From Chaetorhynchus papuensis (lineage: Eukaryota > Chordata > Aves > Passeriformes > Rhipiduridae), in NCBI GenBank assembly GCA_013396525.1, contig VWYX01000384.1, positions 124,001-188,000 of the forward strand: a stretch of 64,000 nt of DNA, read 5' to 3'. The notes beneath the pieces are model-generated. The model saw nothing but the letters and a program-made list of their open reading frames with translations. It had not been told where the DNA came from and searched no databases. The position numbers and the translations under genes are program-made. Shown here one piece after another: positions 61,401-64,000 of the stretch (position 1 is its first letter; each line of letters opens with the position of its first letter).

Positions 61401-64000
61401 AGGCACCTCTATGATGTAGTGCAGGTTTTTAGAAAGAACAAGCTCTACCTCTTACTAGGAAGGAAGCCTGTGAGAGACAACAGGTTCAAACATAGGAAAG
61501 CTGAGGAGATGACCTAACAAAAGATCCTTGTACCTGTTTAATTGTATAAATTTGTAAAATGTGAGAAATGTGAGAAGAGATAGAAAGATTCAGCTGCTTA
61601 TTAAATACTGATGAGTTATAGAGCTCTTCAAAAAGAAAAAATAGTGTATTAGAGCATCTCAATTCTTTCTATTTCTGCTGCCTCTGCAGTGAAAACCAGA
61701 CTTCAATTCCCACTTGGATATGAGGAATGGGACAGGAGCTGAGTCCCATGGAGTTCTGGTTGGAGGCAATATCTGTAAGCAAAATTTCTAACTATTTATT
61801 TTGAATGGTTAGATATTCATTCCTGGTTTTCAAGGTGAAAACAATTTTTGTTTAAAGTAGGGTCGTTTTCCAAGGGCAGTGTCTGAACAAATCCCAGCAC
61901 TTCAGAACTTGTGCTGTGTCTCTACTTCATAAAGAACTACGGGGAATGAAGACCAACCTAGAGATGTCTTTCACAGATGATGCATATTGTGAAGAATGGT
62001 GCATTAATAGAAAGTATTCCTTCCCCAGTTAACATCATTACAAACACAGTGAGATTGCCAGGTATACTGCTTAAAGCCAAAAAGTTCTCATCTAAATCAC
62101 CTCATTTTCATTACATTTCTGCTTGTTGATAGGCTTTGTTGAAAAAGTCTTTTCATACCTTGAAAGGAAGAAGTTGTAGCAGAGTTCAGAAACAGCTTAT
62201 AAATAAGATACTGAAGTGCCTAGGCCCTCGCAAAACTGAGGTATTAAAGCAAAGTTCAGTGAGTGAAAAAATTCAGTTTTGTCAAAAAAAAAACCCTAAA
62301 AAATTGCAAAATCTCTTCTTTCCATATGGTTTAACAGATCTTGTATCCAGACATGCTCAAAATGTGTCAAGAATTACTATTGTGGGCATATTATACAACT
62401 TGGCTGTTTTATGTTTAACCCCAAGAGAAGAGAGAAAGACTCTCTGAGGATGAGAAGTGAATAAGAGCTTCACATTCTTTTGAGGTACACCAACCTGAGG
62501 TCAGAAGACATCTGAGAATGTTCACACACACGCACAGAGCCTGCCCCAAAATTACTACTTTGCAAAGTCCAGCTGCCATGTTAGAAAATACCACGATGAG
62601 AACTGAATTTCTTGTGCAGCCCTCCTAGCTGCTTTTGGAAAATGTGTGTGTTAGGGAGACCAGAACCCCTCTGTAGCACTTTGGAGTCCTCACAAAGAAT
62701 TACGATTTACTTTTTGACCTGTGCAGAGACCTTTGCACCACACTTGGTGCGTGCAATAAAGATCTCCTCAGCTCTTGCCGCATCCTGTCCCAGGTTCTCA
62801 CAGCAAAGACAGTTAAACACAGTATGACATTTCACAGAAGTGTGGTGCAGTTCTTCCTCAACTCCTAACATGCTGTCCGCTGAAATGATGAACTTCCCAC
62901 GCCTACCCCAAAATCCACTGACAGGAATTCTTTTTGAGAAATATTTGTACCACCTCCTCCATCCTATTCTTGTCTTCAGACGTGGTGTGGAACAGGCTAG
63001 ACTTGCCTGTTTCACTCTGCAGCTCAGCATCTACAGTGTCTGCCTCCAATGACTCTGAGACACCCTAATTAAACTTACATAAGTGTCTTCAGGATAATTT
63101 TACCAGAGTTTCACAGCTTCTCAGTTGCAGTTTCTGTTGTGCCTACAGCACAGCGCAAATAAACCCGGCACCATGCGAGCTTTGTTCCAGCTGCAGCTCT
63201 CTGGATCTGCTTAGGAGCCAGGGAAGTAGATATCAAACTAGATATCACCTAAAATCCACTGGGCTTCCCACTGCTGCAGCACCAGCTCTTTGCAGAAGCA
63301 CTGGCTAGTCAAAACTTGCTTGGATATAACTATTGTGAAATTCTAGAGCTGTGGATAACACAAAGAGCTTTGGTAGGCTTTTCCTGTGACTGCAACAGGG
63401 GCACTTTGACATGACAGTATAATGTCACTGTCTGATCCACATAATCTATCCCAGCCTAATGCTGCTTTTAATCTTCAGTCATCATGCAAATGGGTAGTGA
63501 CAAAATTCGTCAATATAACGGGTCTTGCTACTGAGACTACAGAAGGTCAATCACCTTGGGTCTAATATTTTTTTCTGCATTACTTTGGATATAATATATA
63601 ATAAATAACAATATAAAGAATACTTTATAATAATTTGCAAATGGATTCCCATAGACTCAAGATTATCGATCACTAGAGCAATCCTGCCCTCAGAGGCAAG
63701 TGAGTAAAGATCATGCAACCCATCCTTTCTGCTGCATCCAGTTCAGGGCTACCTGTCAAGTTTTCTGGGCTACCTTAGCTCTGCCCATTTGCAGGCAATC
63801 AAAAATAGCACAGCATTGTGTCAATTTTTAAACCAAGGGGCTAAACTAACTGAGTGTACGCTGTGGGGTCTGGTATGTCAAGCATTAACCATTATTTTAC
63901 ATTCTTCATGTTCTCCCATTTAATAATTTCCCACCACACTAAGGCATGTTATCTTACATTTAGTGCCTGCTCTAATGTGGGAAATTAAGGAGTTCTGGAC
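58441..64000. other. Gene-free unique DNA, partly GC-richer
   Basis: No gene is supported. The first 260 bp (58441-58700) and about 59360-59570 are GC-richer than average and hold frames up to about 160 codons without recognisable domains. A poly-A-signal-like site preceded by a small hairpin lies at 62735-62760, and a very AT-rich patch at about 63580-63640. I recognise no other transposon. Confidence 0.55.

Overview
This window looks like ordinary vertebrate nuclear DNA, almost certainly from a bird and probably a songbird. It is AT-rich and CpG-poor, and it carries several 5'-truncated CR1 LINE tails, the dominant avian retroposon. It also has one CpG-rich stretch with the signals of an avian endogenous retrovirus LTR. 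I see no L1, Alu or other mammalian SINEs, and no prokaryotic layout: no operons, ribosome binding sites or long coding frames. The bird call is an inference from repeat type; the species cannot be read from the sequence.

I could not support a single protein-coding gene, tRNA, rRNA or CRISPR array. The longest start-to-stop frame is about 186 codons, antisense to a CR1 fragment and a C-rich stretch, which is within chance for 64 kb. The window is either a gene desert or part of a very large intron, and the sequence does not say which.

Layout. 1-6.8 kb: AT-rich unique DNA. 6.78-7.01 kb: two near-adjacent poly-A runs (poly-T on the minus strand) beside a possible minus-strand 3' splice site and a short open frame. 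7-26 kb: unique DNA with short simple repeats, a 16-base poly-G run and one unresolved base. 26.4-31.5 kb: one doubtful and one clear CR1 remnant. 33.4-34.6 kb: a minus-strand retroviral LTR with a polypurine tract and perhaps some internal flank. 37-39 kb: a purine tract, a TG-rich stretch, a G11 run and a long inverted repeat. 40.4-42.5 kb: enhancer-like unique DNA. 43.0-43.3 kb: the best-preserved CR1. 47.9 kb: a CTCTT pentanucleotide array. 49.6-51.6 kb: a CpG-enriched segment, then a CR1 cut off by a C-rich block. 52.1-52.9 kb: enhancer-like unique DNA. 56.3 kb: a 57-bp tandem duplication. 58.3-58.4 kb: a minus-strand CR1. 58.4-64 kb: mostly unique DNA.

No genes can be said to work together here. 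I found no convincing new biological system. The most checkable oddities are the retroviral fragment, the inverted repeat at 38.6 kb, the interrupted CR1 at 51.2-51.6 kb, the pentanucleotide mirror repeat and the 57-bp duplication.
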